This document shows positions 37,056-46,487 of a stretch of DNA of 64,000 bases, in pieces. Within the stretch, counting starts at the first letter, position 1; each line of letters begins with the position of its first letter. Source of the DNA: CAWGGS01 sp046704745 (GTDB taxonomy: Bacteria > Desulfobacterota > Desulfobulbia > Desulfobulbales > Desulfocapsaceae); NCBI GenBank assembly GCA_046704745.1, contig JBJKRL010000110.1, forward strand, positions 1 through 64,000, read 5' to 3'. The notes beneath the pieces are model-generated. The model made no database searches. It was not told the origin of the DNA and saw only the letters and a program-made list of their open reading frames with translations. Position numbers and translations under genes: made by a program.

Positions 37056-38468
37056 ATGGATGAACGTATTGTACATAAACTCAAAACAATCGTCGGAAGG
37101 GAAAATGTCTTTACAGCCCTGGCTGACAGGATAACCCATTCCTACGATGCTACGCAGAAGCAGTTTCTGCCGGATGTGGTCGTTTATCCGGGATCGACTG
37201 CCCAGGTGAGGGAAGTGCTGAAGCTCGCCGATGAAAACCGGATCCCTGTGTTGCCGCGGGGAGCGGGCAGCGGCTTTTCCGGCGGCAGTCTACCGGTGGA
37301 AGGCGGTATTGTCCTTGTTTTAACACGTATGGATCAAATTCTCGAAATAGATGCGGAGAATCTGATAGCTGAGGTGGAGCCGGGTGTGGTGACCGCCGCG
37401 CTCCAACGGCAGGTGGAGGGTCTGGGGCTATTCTATCCGCCGGATCCGGCATCCAAGGAGTTCAGCACTCTTGGCGGCAATGTGGCAGAGTGTGCCGGTG
37501 GCCCACGTTGTGTAAAATATGGGGTAACCAAAGATTACATCCTGGGGCTCGAAGTGGTGCTGGCTTCTGGTGAGATTATCAGGACCGGCGGCAGGACCCT
37601 GAAAAATGTTGTGGGCTATGATCTGACCAAACTCTTTGTCGGCTCCGAAGGGACTCTGGGGATTGTGACGAAAATCATTGTCAAACTGTTGCCCAAGCCT
37701 GAGGCCAAAAAGACCATGCTTGTGCAGTTTGAGAGTATTGAAGGTGCTGCAAGAGCGGTTTCGGCTATAATCGGCAGTAAAATTATTCCCACCACCCTGG
37801 AGTTTATGGACGCGGCAACCATCGATTGTATACGGGATGTAACCAGTATTCCACTGCATTCTTCCTGCCGGGCCGTCCTCATCATCGAGGTGGACGGGAA
37901 GGCCTTGATGCTTGATAAACAGACGGCTGAGATTCTTGATATAATCAGGCCTCTCGGTATCCTGGAAACCATGATTGCCGCAACCGACAAAGAATCGGAG
38001 GCAATCTGGCAGGTACGCCGTATCGTCAGCCCGAGCCTGCGCAAAGTTGCGCCCGACAAGTTCAATGAGGATATCGTCGTTCCCAGATCCAAAGTACCTG
38101 ACATGATCCGGGCCCTGGAGAGGATTTCCGTCGATTATAGGGTCGCCATAGTCAATTTCGGGCATGCCGGAGACGGCAACATCCATGTCAATATCATGGT
38201 CGACCTTAAGGAGGAAGGGATGGCTGCTCAGGTGGAAAAGGTGGTGGAAGAGGTCTTCCGCGCCGCCGTCGGCTTGCGCGGCTCGATCTCCGGAGAACAC
38301 GGCATAGGCACCTCCAAAGCGAAGTATATGGCTCTGGAACTGGACGGATCGACGATTGCCGCAATGCAGCGAATCAAAAAGGCATTGGATCCGCATAATA
38401 TTCTTAATCCCGGCAAGATGTTTTATCCTTCTTCATTTCCGGATCCGGAAGGGGCATGTGGTAGTTGA
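37056..38468 (+). CDS. glcD: FAD-linked 2-hydroxyacid dehydrogenase, GlcD-like
   Basis: This 470-residue protein is an FAD-binding type 4 oxidase: N-terminal FAD domain at about 35-215 with PVLPRGAGSGFSGGSLPV and TKLFVGSEGTLGIVTKIIV, and a C-terminal FAD-oxidase domain with NFGHAGDGNIHVNIM and SGEHGIG, which include conserved His residues for flavin contact. Relatives oxidise D-lactate or glycolate. It is followed at once by the Fe-S partner gene, as in glcDF. No GlcE subunit is seen. Together with LutABC it gives the cell two routes to oxidise lactate-type acids. Confidence 0.92.
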   Translation: MDERIVHKLKTIVGRENVFTALADRITHSYDATQKQFLPDVVVYPGSTAQVREVLKLADENRIPVLPRGAGSGFSGGSLPVEGGIVLVLTRMDQILEIDAENLIAEVEPGVVTAALQRQVEGLGLFYPPDPASKEFSTLGGNVAECAGGPRCVKYGVTKDYILGLEVVLASGEIIRTGGRTLKNVVGYDLTKLFVGSEGTLGIVTKIIVKLLPKPEAKKTMLVQFESIEGAARAVSAIIGSKIIPTTLEFMDAATIDCIRDVTSIPLHSSCRAVLIIEVDGKALMLDKQTAEILDIIRPLGILETMIAATDKESEAIWQVRRIVSPSLRKVAPDKFNEDIVVPRSKVPDMIRALERISVDYRVAIVNFGHAGDGNIHVNIMVDLKEEGMAAQVEKVVEEVFRAAVGLRGSISGEHGIGTSKAKYMALELDGSTIAAMQRIKKALDPHNILNPGKMFYPSSFPDPEGACGS

Positions 38469-38469
38469 T

Positions 38470-39723
38470 ATGAGCATAAACAAGAGCCTGAAGGATTTTG
38501 ACAAGGTCATCCGCGACTGTGTCAAGTGCGGAATATGCCAGGCCCACTGTCCGACCTACCTGGTGCACAGAAGGGAAGGGGCTGTGGCCAGGGGAAAGAT
38601 CGCCTTGGCGGCTGCCCTGCTGGCAGGAGACATCGACCTTGAAGAGCGTCTGCAAGAGGATATCAGTCTGTGCTTGATGTGTGGTTCCTGTGTCGTCAAA
38701 TGTCCCAATAACGTTCCGACCCATGAAATTGTCGGCGCTGTCCGCCGCGAGATCACGGATGAACTAGGTCTGTCTTTGGTCGACAGAGGAATAGCAGGTT
38801 TGCTTGGCTCAAAAAACTTGAAGAAGACAGCCGCTAAAGGAGCGGCCGCCTTTGGTCCGCTTTTTTTGAAAAAAGTGCCCGAGTCCAGCGGCCTGCGTTT
38901 GCGCTTTCCCATTTCCCGGATAAAGGACAGGACATTGCCGAAGATTGCCTATCGCAGCCTCTTTGACAGATTCCCGGAAATCACCAAAGGCGAAAAGGGA
39001 AAACCTCTCATAGGCTTTTTTGCCGGATGTTCCATCACCTATCTTTTCCCGGAGATAGGAGAGGCGATGATCGGTATTCTCACCGGCCTGGGGTATTCTG
39101 TCTATCTGCCGAAATCGCAAAGTTGCTGCGGGATTCCGGCGCACTCTTTGGGAAATGGCGCTCTGGCCCAAAAGCTGGCATATACTAATGTGGAGGCCTT
39201 TAAAAAACACGAGGTAGAATATATCGTTACCGCCTGCGGGTCGTGCAACAGCGGCATCGGTGAAAACCTGCGCGCGATGAAGACGGACTTCTCGTCATTT
39301 ACCGACAAGATAATTGATATCAGCGTATTTCTTGGCCGGATGGGGCTCTTGGAAAGACTTTCGGCAATGGAAAAATGGAAGGCTCGGGCCAGGGTCACCT
39401 ATCATGATCCCTGCCATCTTAAAACCCAGGGAATAACTGAAGCCCCACGTCAACTGCTGAAGAGCTTGCCGAATGTTGACTTTGTCGAGATGGAAAACGC
39501 CTCCGCATGCTGCGGCTTAGGGGGTGTCTTCTCCGTTCATCACGCTGCCACCAGCAAGGCCATTGGCGAAAAAAAAATATCCGGTCTTACCAAAAGCGGC
39601 GCACAGGCCGTCGCCACCGCCTGCCCCGGCTGTATGATCCAGTTGCAGGACACCATCGATCATGCCGGTTTGCATATCCGGGTCGTGCATCTTCTCAAAT
39701 TGGTTGCCAAGGCGTTGGCCTGA
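38470..39723 (+). CDS. glcF: Fe-S electron-transfer subunit, GlcF/HdrD-like
   Basis: From ATG 38470 the protein has 417 residues, with two 4Fe-4S motifs at the start, CVKCGICQAHCPTY and CLMCGSCVVKCPNN, and two C-terminal CCG domains, SCCGIPAHSLG and SACCGLGGVF, the pattern of glycolate or lactate oxidase Fe-S subunits and HdrD. It would accept electrons from the GlcD-like flavoprotein and pass them to the quinone pool or another carrier. A GTG at 38458 is in frame and may be the true start, since GGAAGGG lies five bases before it; the difference is four residues. Confidence 0.92.
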   Translation: MSINKSLKDFDKVIRDCVKCGICQAHCPTYLVHRREGAVARGKIALAAALLAGDIDLEERLQEDISLCLMCGSCVVKCPNNVPTHEIVGAVRREITDELGLSLVDRGIAGLLGSKNLKKTAAKGAAAFGPLFLKKVPESSGLRLRFPISRIKDRTLPKIAYRSLFDRFPEITKGEKGKPLIGFFAGCSITYLFPEIGEAMIGILTGLGYSVYLPKSQSCCGIPAHSLGNGALAQKLAYTNVEAFKKHEVEYIVTACGSCNSGIGENLRAMKTDFSSFTDKIIDISVFLGRMGLLERLSAMEKWKARARVTYHDPCHLKTQGITEAPRQLLKSLPNVDFVEMENASACCGLGGVFSVHHAATSKAIGEKKISGLTKSGAQAVATACPGCMIQLQDTIDHAGLHIRVVHLLKLVAKALA

Positions 39724-39745
39724 TCCGGATATCTTCTCAGTATTC

Positions 39746-39952
39746 TTATTCCTCTTCGGTAAAAGAAATTTCCGTATCGATCATCTCCCGGGCCCTTTCA
39801 AAGGCCCGCCGGGCGGTTTCGCCTCCTAAAGAATTGTGGAGACTTTGCCCTGATGGATCGGTTATATCAAAACGGAAATTGGAGCACATATTGCGCTCCT
39901 TTTCTACCGAGATATTCCAGCCGCGATAGGTGTCCGTTAATGTTTTCTTCAT
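39746..39952 (-). CDS. Small protein of unknown function (68 residues)
   Basis: The start ATG 39952 is preceded by AAGGAGG, which strongly supports expression. The protein reads MKKTLTDTYRGWNISVEKER at the start, then a region with CSNFRFDITDPSGQ and an acidic end TEISFTEEE. There is no membrane segment and one cysteine. I recognise no family. It ends close to the glcF stop codon on the opposite strand. Confidence 0.72.
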   Translation of the reverse strand: MKKTLTDTYRGWNISVEKERNMCSNFRFDITDPSGQSLHNSLGGETARRAFERAREMIDTEISFTEEE

Positions 39953-40157
39953 GGGAACCTCCTTTTTGACGGGCATTTCGTTGTCTTCTTTTATAATAAG
40001 ACAGCTCTGCTCCTAAGGCGATATTTCAGGGCGAAAAGTATCGTGAAAAAAAGTCTCTTTTGCAGCCTTCACGCAGTGCATTTGAGATGAAATCTATGGC
40101 AGGATATACCGGGAAAATGGTAAAGTGAGTCCATGTATCGGGAGGAGGAAGAAAGAG

Positions 40158-40745
40158 ATGCAAGAAATTATAGCTAAGACAAGAACTTTTCGACGTTTTG
40201 TCCAAAAAGAAATTATCAACACCGCCACACTGCATGAACTGATAGACCTGGCTCGTCTCGGAGGATCGGCTCGGAATTGTCAACCATGGCAATATATGGT
40301 GATCAACTCCCCGGAACTCTGCGCCAAGATCTTTCCATATCTGGGTTGGGCCGGATATCTGCCGGATTGGAAAGGCCCGGTCGAAGGTGAGCGCCCCAGT
40401 GCTTATATACTCTGTCTGTTGAACAAAAATCGTTTAAAGGGGCCAGAAACCGAGGCGCAGTTCGATTTGGGAGTGGCCACCCAGAACCTGCTTCTTGGTG
40501 CAATGGAAAAACGCATAGGTGGATGCCGGATCGGGGCCTTCAATCCCAAACTTGCCGACCTGTTTAAAACGCCTGACCATTTGAAGCTTTCCCTGGTCGT
40601 AGCACTTGGTAAACCGCGAGAGACGGTGATCATCGAAGAGTCAAAAGATGAAGAGGATATCCGGTATTGGCGTGACGAACACGGTTTGCACCATGTGCCG
40701 AAAAGACCTTTGAAAAGTTATCTCATCAATCTTGAGTTGAGCTGA
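40158..40745 (+). CDS. Nitroreductase-family protein
   Basis: The 195-residue protein has the FMN-binding start of this family (MQEIIAKTRTFRRFVQKEI, then LIDLARLGGSARNCQPWQY), and a later conserved block AQFDLGVATQNLLLGAMEKRIGGC with a C-terminal FKTPDHLKLSLVVALGKPRE. Such enzymes reduce nitro groups, quinones or flavins with NAD(P)H. Its start is ATG 40158 after GGAGGAGG; an ATG-less extension to 40125 is not supported. A second, unrelated-looking nitroreductase gene is encoded convergently 146 bp away. Confidence 0.88.
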   Translation: MQEIIAKTRTFRRFVQKEIINTATLHELIDLARLGGSARNCQPWQYMVINSPELCAKIFPYLGWAGYLPDWKGPVEGERPSAYILCLLNKNRLKGPETEAQFDLGVATQNLLLGAMEKRIGGCRIGAFNPKLADLFKTPDHLKLSLVVALGKPRETVIIEESKDEEDIRYWRDEHGLHHVPKRPLKSYLINLELS

Positions 40746-40828
40746 AATGTATTCCTTGTTTTGACCGGTGATGTAATTTAAAGGATGGCTGTTGTCGACA
40801 GCCCATCGTTTATGAGAGTATGCACCGT

Positions 40829-40863
40829 CAATTCCGTTTTCTCATTACGAGAAAACGGAATTG
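40829..40863. terminator. Long perfect hairpin between convergent nitroreductase genes
   Basis: Two 15-bp perfect arms (CAATTCCGTTTTCTC at 40829-40843 and its reverse complement at 40849-40863) enclose a 5-base loop. There is no clear T-run after the stem in either direction, so it may act as a bidirectional transcript end rather than a classical terminator. Confidence 0.55.
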
Positions 40864-40891
40864 TGCGATAGTATTGATATTCGAAGCCCAA

Positions 40892-41527
40892 TCAATCTCC
40901 AAAAGAGACGAGTATCTCGTCCAAGGTTTTGCGCCATTTGGGTGGCCGCAGTTCAAGCCCCGGTTTCCGGTATCCGATTGCGAGAAGCAGTGGAACCCAG
41001 AAATTGTCCGGAATATTGAAGGCTTTACGCACGGCTTCGTGGTCAAAGCCGTCCATGGGGTGGCTTTCCAATCCGAGACTGGTGGCTGCATACATCACGC
41101 TCATGGCGAAAAATCCTGTGTTTTTAGCCGCAAATGCCAGGTTCGCGTCAGTACTCCACCCATAGAGGGATTTGGCGGCATTCAAGAACCAGTCCCGTTG
41201 CTCCGCTTTCATGCTCCCGGCCTTCATCATCTCCTGCCAGTTCTTTTCAACGGTTGGGTGACCTTCTTGCCAGCCGTTTTTATCCGCAAGAAAAATCAAG
41301 ACCACCGGAGCTTCAGCGACCTTGGGCTGCCCCCAGGCCAGGGCTTTGAGCTTTTCCTTTTTCTCCTTGTCGCGCAGGACAATGAGGTTCCAGGGTTGAA
41401 GATTGAAGCTTGACGGCGCTTTGGTCGCCGTTTCAAGTATTTGACGCAAAAGAGTCTCCGGGACATCTTTGTCTGGATCAAAGAAATTGATGGCTCTCCT
41501 GTTTTCGCTGATTTCTTTAAAGTTCAT
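40892..41527 (-). CDS. Nitroreductase-family protein
   Basis: This 211-residue FMN enzyme starts MNFKEISENRRAINFFDPD, the classical nitroreductase N-terminus, followed by ATKAPSSFNLQPWNLIVLRD and a later AATSLGLESHPMDGFD, with ends KPGLELRPPKWRKTLDEIL. It shares only the fold with the gene at 40158-40745. It would reduce nitroaromatics or quinones with NAD(P)H. It is read from its own promoter region next to the gap at 41528-42151. Confidence 0.9.
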   Translation of the reverse strand: MNFKEISENRRAINFFDPDKDVPETLLRQILETATKAPSSFNLQPWNLIVLRDKEKKEKLKALAWGQPKVAEAPVVLIFLADKNGWQEGHPTVEKNWQEMMKAGSMKAEQRDWFLNAAKSLYGWSTDANLAFAAKNTGFFAMSVMYAATSLGLESHPMDGFDHEAVRKAFNIPDNFWVPLLLAIGYRKPGLELRPPKWRKTLDEILVSFGD

Positions 41528-42151
41528 TTTATAACTTCTCCTTTTATCTCAGAGATTGACATACTGTATTTTTTGCCGGGCGGGTTGAAAAAGGACCCGG
41601 CAGAGGGATTTATTGGATTTGACATCGAATCGTTTAATGTTAAACTATACATGCCCGGAAATTTGTCAAGGTGCCCTACCTTGCATGACTTGACCTTGTT
41701 CATCCGTCTACAGTAAAAAATCTCCTAATGTCTTCACAGGTTACGGCCGATGATATGAGTACGGGGAGATTCCTGGACAAAAAAATGGGAATCAACGCTG
41801 TGTTTATCCGAAAATCGGTCGGCGCGGCAAGGCAACCTATCCACAGGACGCCATGAACACCTCCATGGGGGGAAAGCCTACGCCATCCCGGCTGCGGAAC
41901 GCCTGTGAAAAGGTTACCTCACAGCCCCTGAGCATCGCGAACATTTCGGTTTTCATCATTTGTTGTGCTCGTGCCGCGAAAATGGACGTTTATGAGAAAT
42001 CCGGGTTAGGGCTTTTCTTCATACCATCCGGCAGACGTTTACGGTATTGTTAAAGAAGGCAGGGAGGTTTGTTCAACAGGGACGAAAAGATTGTTGGCGG
42101 CGAATACCGGATATGGTCCTCCTTTTTTACATGCTCTCTTTAGGTAACTAG
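41528..42151. other. Intergenic region containing repeat copy C
   Basis: This 624-bp gap holds the promoter side of the minus-strand nitroreductase gene and a non-coding repeat at about 41770-42009. Short open frames overlap the repeat but have no family signature. Confidence 0.5.
41770..42009. repeat. IS-derived non-coding repeat, copy C
   Basis: This copy aligns over about 220 bp to the right part of copy A: both contain GTGTTTATCCGAAAA, a stretch with GGACGCCAT, AAAAGGTTACC or GAAAGGTTACC, TTTGTTGTGCTCG, and a right end TATGAGAAATCCGGGTTA. The paired segments AAGGCAACC and GGTTACC within it can form a stem. No open frame is conserved between copies. Confidence 0.7.
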
Positions 42152-42451
42152 ATGATATTCTGCAAAATCTGTGGCGAAACGCTGAACCTTTTCGACACCC
42201 AGGAGGAAGAGGTTTGCTATTCCTGCCTGAAAAAAAGGATTGAGCAGCAAAAAACACCTGCCGTGCAGGAAAAAGATGACGACGATCCTCTTTCTCATGC
42301 ACTCCTGGGACATGAAAAGGGGAGGTTTGTCCTGCGTTCGGCGGAAGGCTGGATTATCTGGAGTGCCCCTGATGATAAGGAATACAAATTGGAGGTTATT
42401 TTAGCCAGGGCAAGGAGAATTTGTGAGATTCGAAAAAAAAGTCGTAAATAA
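42152..42451 (+). CDS. Small zinc-ribbon-like protein of unknown function
   Basis: The 99-residue protein has two CxxC pairs at residues about 4-7 (CKIC) and 22-25 (CYSC), so it probably binds zinc. The rest is hydrophilic, with an acidic stretch EKDDDDPLSH and a C-terminal helix ending ARARRICEIRKKSRK, basic and possibly nucleic-acid binding. The start codon is 2 bp after a stop in a short gap and lacks a strong ribosome binding site. It is upstream of the MinD-like gene with repeat copy D between them. Confidence 0.65.
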   Translation: MIFCKICGETLNLFDTQEEEVCYSCLKKRIEQQKTPAVQEKDDDDPLSHALLGHEKGRFVLRSAEGWIIWSAPDDKEYKLEVILARARRICEIRKKSRK

Positions 42452-42509
42452 GACGCCAACTTGCAGACAAAGGATTGATTTTTCTGGCAGTTTGCTTACA
42501 TCCGGGGTG

Positions 42510-42584
42510 TTGGAACATCTCAATATGCATAATTTGTTGTGCTCGCGATGCGAGAATGGACGTTCATGAGAAATGCGGGGTAGG
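42510..42584. repeat. IS-derived non-coding repeat, copy D (short)
   Basis: Only the right 75 bp are present: AATTTGTTGTGCTCG, GCGAGAATGGACGTTCATGA, then GAAATGCGGGGTA. These match copies A and C closely, so this is a 5'-truncated copy. Confidence 0.6.
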
Positions 42585-42628
42585 GTTGAAAATAAATGCA
42601 GTATCAGGGCAAGGATTGATAAGGGTTT

Positions 42629-43537
42629 ATGACCATCACAATATCAGTTGGTTCAGGCAAAGGCGGCACGGGCAAAAGCCTGGTCGTTGTTAATCTCGGG
42701 GTTCTTCTGGCCAAAAACGGAAGGCGGGTCTGCGTTGTGGATCTGGATCTGGGAGGGGCAGACATCCATATTCTCTATGGCGTCTTTGAGCCGAAAAGCT
42801 CTCTGTCTGATTTCCTGTCCAGAAGAGTCGATTCCTTGGAGGACGTGAGCCAAAACCTTTTCGGTTCGTTCGGAGACCTGCGGATTATCGCTGGAAGCGG
42901 TGATACACTCCATACAGCCAATATGACCTTTCAGGAGAAACAGCGTCTTCTTCGGGGGCTATCTACCCTGGATGACGATGTCCTCCTTCTCGATGTCGGG
43001 GCGGGAGTCGGCTACCATACCCTTGATTTTTTCATGTTCTCCGACGTGCAAATCTGCGTGACAAACCCCGAACCGACTGCTGTTCTGGATTTTTATAATT
43101 TTCTGCAACTGGCGACCATTCGCAAGGCGCTAGGCAGTTTTCTCTCCCAGAGCGATGTCGGTAAGGCGCTTAAAGACAGGCACTTTCACTCCCTGGCCGA
43201 GGTTTTTACCCAGGCTGAAGAGATCAGTCCCGGTTCCCGGGAGCGAATCCAGAAGGCCTTGGAGACCTTCAATCCATTGCTCATCACCAACATGGCCGGT
43301 TCCAAGGCCAAGATCAACCAGCTGAAACTGCAACGGCTGGCCTCCAAATATCTCGGAATTTCCATCCCGAATCTCGGAGAAATTCCCATGGACCATTCTG
43401 TCCATGAGGCTTTGCGAGCCTACCTACCCGTCTGCGAATACGCACCCAACTGTCCGTCTGCACTTGCCCTTGCAGCCATCTGTGAAAAACTGGAGAAGGT
43501 CATCGACCTCTTTGCCGACAAACGGCGTGGAAAATAA
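42629..43537 (+). CDS. MinD/ParA-family ATPase
   Basis: The 302-residue protein has a deviant Walker A motif SGKGGTGKSLVVVNL at the N-terminus, the Walker B-like DVLLLDVGAGVGYHTLD, and TNPEPTAVLDFYNF, typical of MinD/FlhG relatives. It lacks the C-terminal amphipathic helix of MinD, and no flagellar, chemotaxis or MinE gene is adjacent; the nearest gene downstream is a cache-PAS-HD-GYP protein. Such orphan members in related bacteria work on positioning or on metal cofactor delivery, and the target here is unknown. Confidence 0.85.
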   Translation: MTITISVGSGKGGTGKSLVVVNLGVLLAKNGRRVCVVDLDLGGADIHILYGVFEPKSSLSDFLSRRVDSLEDVSQNLFGSFGDLRIIAGSGDTLHTANMTFQEKQRLLRGLSTLDDDVLLLDVGAGVGYHTLDFFMFSDVQICVTNPEPTAVLDFYNFLQLATIRKALGSFLSQSDVGKALKDRHFHSLAEVFTQAEEISPGSRERIQKALETFNPLLITNMAGSKAKINQLKLQRLASKYLGISIPNLGEIPMDHSVHEALRAYLPVCEYAPNCPSALALAAICEKLEKVIDLFADKRRGK

Positions 43538-43652
43538 CGCCTCTTCTATTCCATTACTTTCCGCAAAATCCAAAGTTGCGGTATAATACTACCAGCCTCT
43601 TTCTACCGCTGGTTCAGACCAGCGGCAACCAATACTCCCTGCGGATTGTTTT

Positions 43653-45389
43653 ATGCCCATTAAAAGACTCAATAGATTACGAAATAAGTCACTCTTCCGT
43701 ATTGTCTTGCCGTCCCTTTGCACCCTGTTGCTCTTTATTTCCGCTATTTTTTTCATCCTGTTGCCGCAGCTGGAGGAGAGTTTTCTCAACAGGAAAAAAG
43801 AGATGATCCGGGAATTGACCCAAACCGTCTGGAGTCTTCTTGAGTCCTACCATGATAGAGAGCTCTCCGGCGAGCTAAGCAAAAACGAGGCCCAGAATCG
43901 GGCCATTCTGCGAATCGGCAGACTTCGCTACGGTCCGGAGAAAAAAGACTACTTCTGGATAAACGACATGACACCGCGGATGATTATGCATCCGTATCGT
44001 TCCGACCTGGTTGGAAAAGATGTGTCAACCTTCAAAGACTCCAACGGGAAATTTCTCTTTATTGAGTTTGTCCAAGTTGTCCGAAACCATGGAGAAGGTT
44101 ATGTCCATTATATGTGGCAATGGAAAGACGATCCTAAAAAAATTGTACCGAAAGTTTCCTACATTAAAGAATTTAAGCCTTGGGGATGGATCGTCGGCAC
44201 CGGTATTTATATAGACGATGTACATGCCGAGTTGGCCGATATCAGAAATAAAGTTATTATCATATCCGCCGTCATACTGGTGCTTGTCTCCCTTTTGGCC
44301 CTCTATTCCATCCACAAGAACATTAAAGCCGACCGGGAACGGTATCACATCTTTCTGGAGCGGGAATTTCTTATGAAATCCCTTGAAGAAAGCAAAGAGC
44401 GATTCCGGAATCTTTTGGAAACAACCAGTGACTGGATTTGGGAAACCGATCAGAGCGGCCGTTATACCTATTCGAGCCCCCAGGTGAAGAACCTGCTGGG
44501 CTATGATCAAAGTGAGATATTGAATAAAACACTGGTGCAATTTTCTCCTGCTGGGCAAACGGAAGCGGAAGGCAATGCGTTTGCCCAATTATTGCTAAAA
44601 AAGCAGGCCTTCACCGGTTATGAAATTTCCTGTAGAACTAAGGATGGGAGAGACGTGGTGTTGGAAAACAACGCTGTTCCGATTTTTAACATGTACCAGG
44701 AGTTGATCGGTTACCGCGGTGTGGCCCGCGACATCACGGAGAGAAAATTTGCCATGGAGGAGCTTAAAAAAAGCCGTGACCAGTTGCATGCGAGTCTGGA
44801 GGAAACGGTAACCTCGCTTGCCTCAACCGCAGAAAAACGGGATCCTTATACCGCCGGCCATCAACAGCGCGTTGATCGTCTGGCCTGTGCCGTCGGAAAG
44901 GAGTTGGGGCTCCCCGAGCAGCAGATCGAGGGTCTGCACATTGCGGCACTGTTGCACGATATCGGCAAGATCACTCTGCCGTCCGAGTATTTGGCAAAGC
45001 CCGCCAGACTGTCGGTTGAAGAACGGGCCATAATTAAATGCCATACCGAAGTCGGCTATGAAATCTTAAAAAATATCCATTTTCCATGGCCGGTGGCCGA
45101 AATCGTTTATCAGCATCATGAGCACCTTGATGGTTCAGGTTACCCTCGGGGATTGAAAGATCAGGAAATCCTGCTTGAGGCTAAGATCCTTGTGGTTGCC
45201 GATGTGGTAGAAGCAATGTCCTCCCACCGTCCCTACCGGCCGTCGTTGGGGATCTCCAAGGCCCTGGATGAAATCCGTAATGGCAGGGGAACCAGATATG
45301 ACGCCGCCTGCGTGGATGCCTGTCTCCACCTCATCCTGGAGCGGAAGATAGAACTGAAAGCCGACGACTTGAGTTCGGTTTTTCTTTAG
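43653..45389 (+). CDS. Cache-PAS-HD-GYP signalling protein
   Basis: The 578-residue protein has a membrane helix near residues 12-38, a periplasmic cache domain at about 55-185 (KKDYFWINDMTPRMIMHPY, EFKPWGWIVGTGIYI), a second helix near 200-222, a PAS domain at about 245-365 and an HD-GYP domain from about 390. The HD-GYP signature is clear: LLHDIGKI, KCHTEVGYEIL and HHEHLDGSGYPRGL. The enzyme should hydrolyse c-di-GMP in response to an outside ligand sensed by the cache domain. It starts 115 bp after the MinD-like gene. Confidence 0.94.
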   Translation: MPIKRLNRLRNKSLFRIVLPSLCTLLLFISAIFFILLPQLEESFLNRKKEMIRELTQTVWSLLESYHDRELSGELSKNEAQNRAILRIGRLRYGPEKKDYFWINDMTPRMIMHPYRSDLVGKDVSTFKDSNGKFLFIEFVQVVRNHGEGYVHYMWQWKDDPKKIVPKVSYIKEFKPWGWIVGTGIYIDDVHAELADIRNKVIIISAVILVLVSLLALYSIHKNIKADRERYHIFLEREFLMKSLEESKERFRNLLETTSDWIWETDQSGRYTYSSPQVKNLLGYDQSEILNKTLVQFSPAGQTEAEGNAFAQLLLKKQAFTGYEISCRTKDGRDVVLENNAVPIFNMYQELIGYRGVARDITERKFAMEELKKSRDQLHASLEETVTSLASTAEKRDPYTAGHQQRVDRLACAVGKELGLPEQQIEGLHIAALLHDIGKITLPSEYLAKPARLSVEERAIIKCHTEVGYEILKNIHFPWPVAEIVYQHHEHLDGSGYPRGLKDQEILLEAKILVVADVVEAMSSHRPYRPSLGISKALDEIRNGRGTRYDAACVDACLHLILERKIELKADDLSSVFL

Positions 45390-45533
45390 CCATCCCCCAT
45401 TTTTCAAGGTAGCCGTAAGGATGAGATTTGGATTGAAATCAGGCAAAAATAAAGTTAGGCTTTGATTGATTTTGGTATATTTTCGGATGGAGATGGCGCC
45501 GGGATAGCTCTTACTCAACTCAAGGAGATCTTT

Positions 45534-45971
45534 ATGCAAGGCGAGAGAATGCACAAGAATTCATTAATCCTCCTGGTACTGATGGCGTGCCTTGGGACCT
45601 TTATCCATTTTGCCGCTTTTTGTTATGCTGCGGACGATCAACAACATGAGATTGTTGTAAACGTTAACTGCAGCGACGAAAACTTTATAACCCTTGGTTA
45701 TAAATACGGCTCCGGCGCAAACCCGTATACGCTAAAGGGAAAATGCATCAAGATGCACAACGTCCAGACATTTCAATATTTCGGCAAGGATAAGGCGCTG
45801 GCGAGATGGCATTACAGAGGAGAACACGGTGTGGTGTATCTCGAGGCCCCTGAGGGGCAAGAACTTCTTGGAGACAGCCGGGTCGTAATCGGTATGTGCG
45901 TGGGGGTATATTCCTATACATCGGCCTACGACACCCCGTCGCAGATCCCGCATATTATAGTTGTGCAGTAG
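45534..45971 (+). CDS. Secreted small protein of unknown function
   Basis: The 145-residue protein begins at ATG 45534 after AAGGAG, with a possible alternative start at 45549. A signal peptide runs through SLILLVLMACLGTFIHFAAF and is likely cleaved near CYAADDQQ. The mature part has two cysteines (NCSDENF and GKCIKM), a further one in GMCVGVY, and several Gly and Tyr residues. No family is recognised. It would act in the periplasm or outside. The cache-PAS-HD-GYP gene is just upstream. Confidence 0.7.
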   Translation: MQGERMHKNSLILLVLMACLGTFIHFAAFCYAADDQQHEIVVNVNCSDENFITLGYKYGSGANPYTLKGKCIKMHNVQTFQYFGKDKALARWHYRGEHGVVYLEAPEGQELLGDSRVVIGMCVGVYSYTSAYDTPSQIPHIIVVQ

Positions 45972-45981
45972 GAAATTCAGG

Positions 45982-46392
45982 CTAGTCTTTTTTGTATTTT
46001 TCCATATCCTTTTTGAATTTCGCTTCTATAGCTGCCAGCTTATCCTTTTGTTTTTTGGCAAGCTCAGCCTGGATATCAGCCACCTTTTTTTCCGCTTTCA
46101 TCTTTTGGGCCTGGAACTCTGCTATTTCCTTGGCCAGGCCTTTGTCTTCCTTGGACTCCCTTGCAATATTTTCTATTTCCAAATGATTTGCCACCGAAAG
46201 CTTGATGGAAAAAGGATCTTCCATGGTGTCGATAATCCCGAGCTTTGCAAGCTTGCGGCAGACAGAGTGGCCCGCTTCATCTGAAATATTCAGCATCGCG
46301 CATATATCTTCGATTTTTGGAAGGGCGCTGTTCTTGTGCTCAAAGAGCCTGATGGCAGAAACAACGAGATGGGCTTCGGTATAGGCATCCAT
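45982..46392 (-). CDS. Winged-helix-like protein with coiled-coil tail
   Basis: The 136-residue cytoplasmic protein starts with a helical domain at about residues 5-65, KIEDICAMLNISDEAGHSVC then RKLAKLGIIDTMEDPF, that looks like a winged-helix DNA-binding fold, followed by a lysine-rich coiled coil to the end (EIAEFQAQKMKAEKKVADI). I do not know its family. A 39-residue gene lies 95 bp upstream on the same strand. Confidence 0.7.
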   Translation of the reverse strand: MDAYTEAHLVVSAIRLFEHKNSALPKIEDICAMLNISDEAGHSVCRKLAKLGIIDTMEDPFSIKLSVANHLEIENIARESKEDKGLAKEIAEFQAQKMKAEKKVADIQAELAKKQKDKLAAIEAKFKKDMEKYKKD

Positions 46393-46487
46393 ATATGTAT
46401 TTGCTCACAGATCGTAGAACTGGAGAAGAAGTTTAAATCATGTATTTTTGCTGACATGATCTGCTATCCGGGTCTTCATCCGTCAAC

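Noticed and set aside
37428..38396. 322-codon minus-strand frame
   Set aside because: Antisense to the glcD-like gene; no recognisable protein features.
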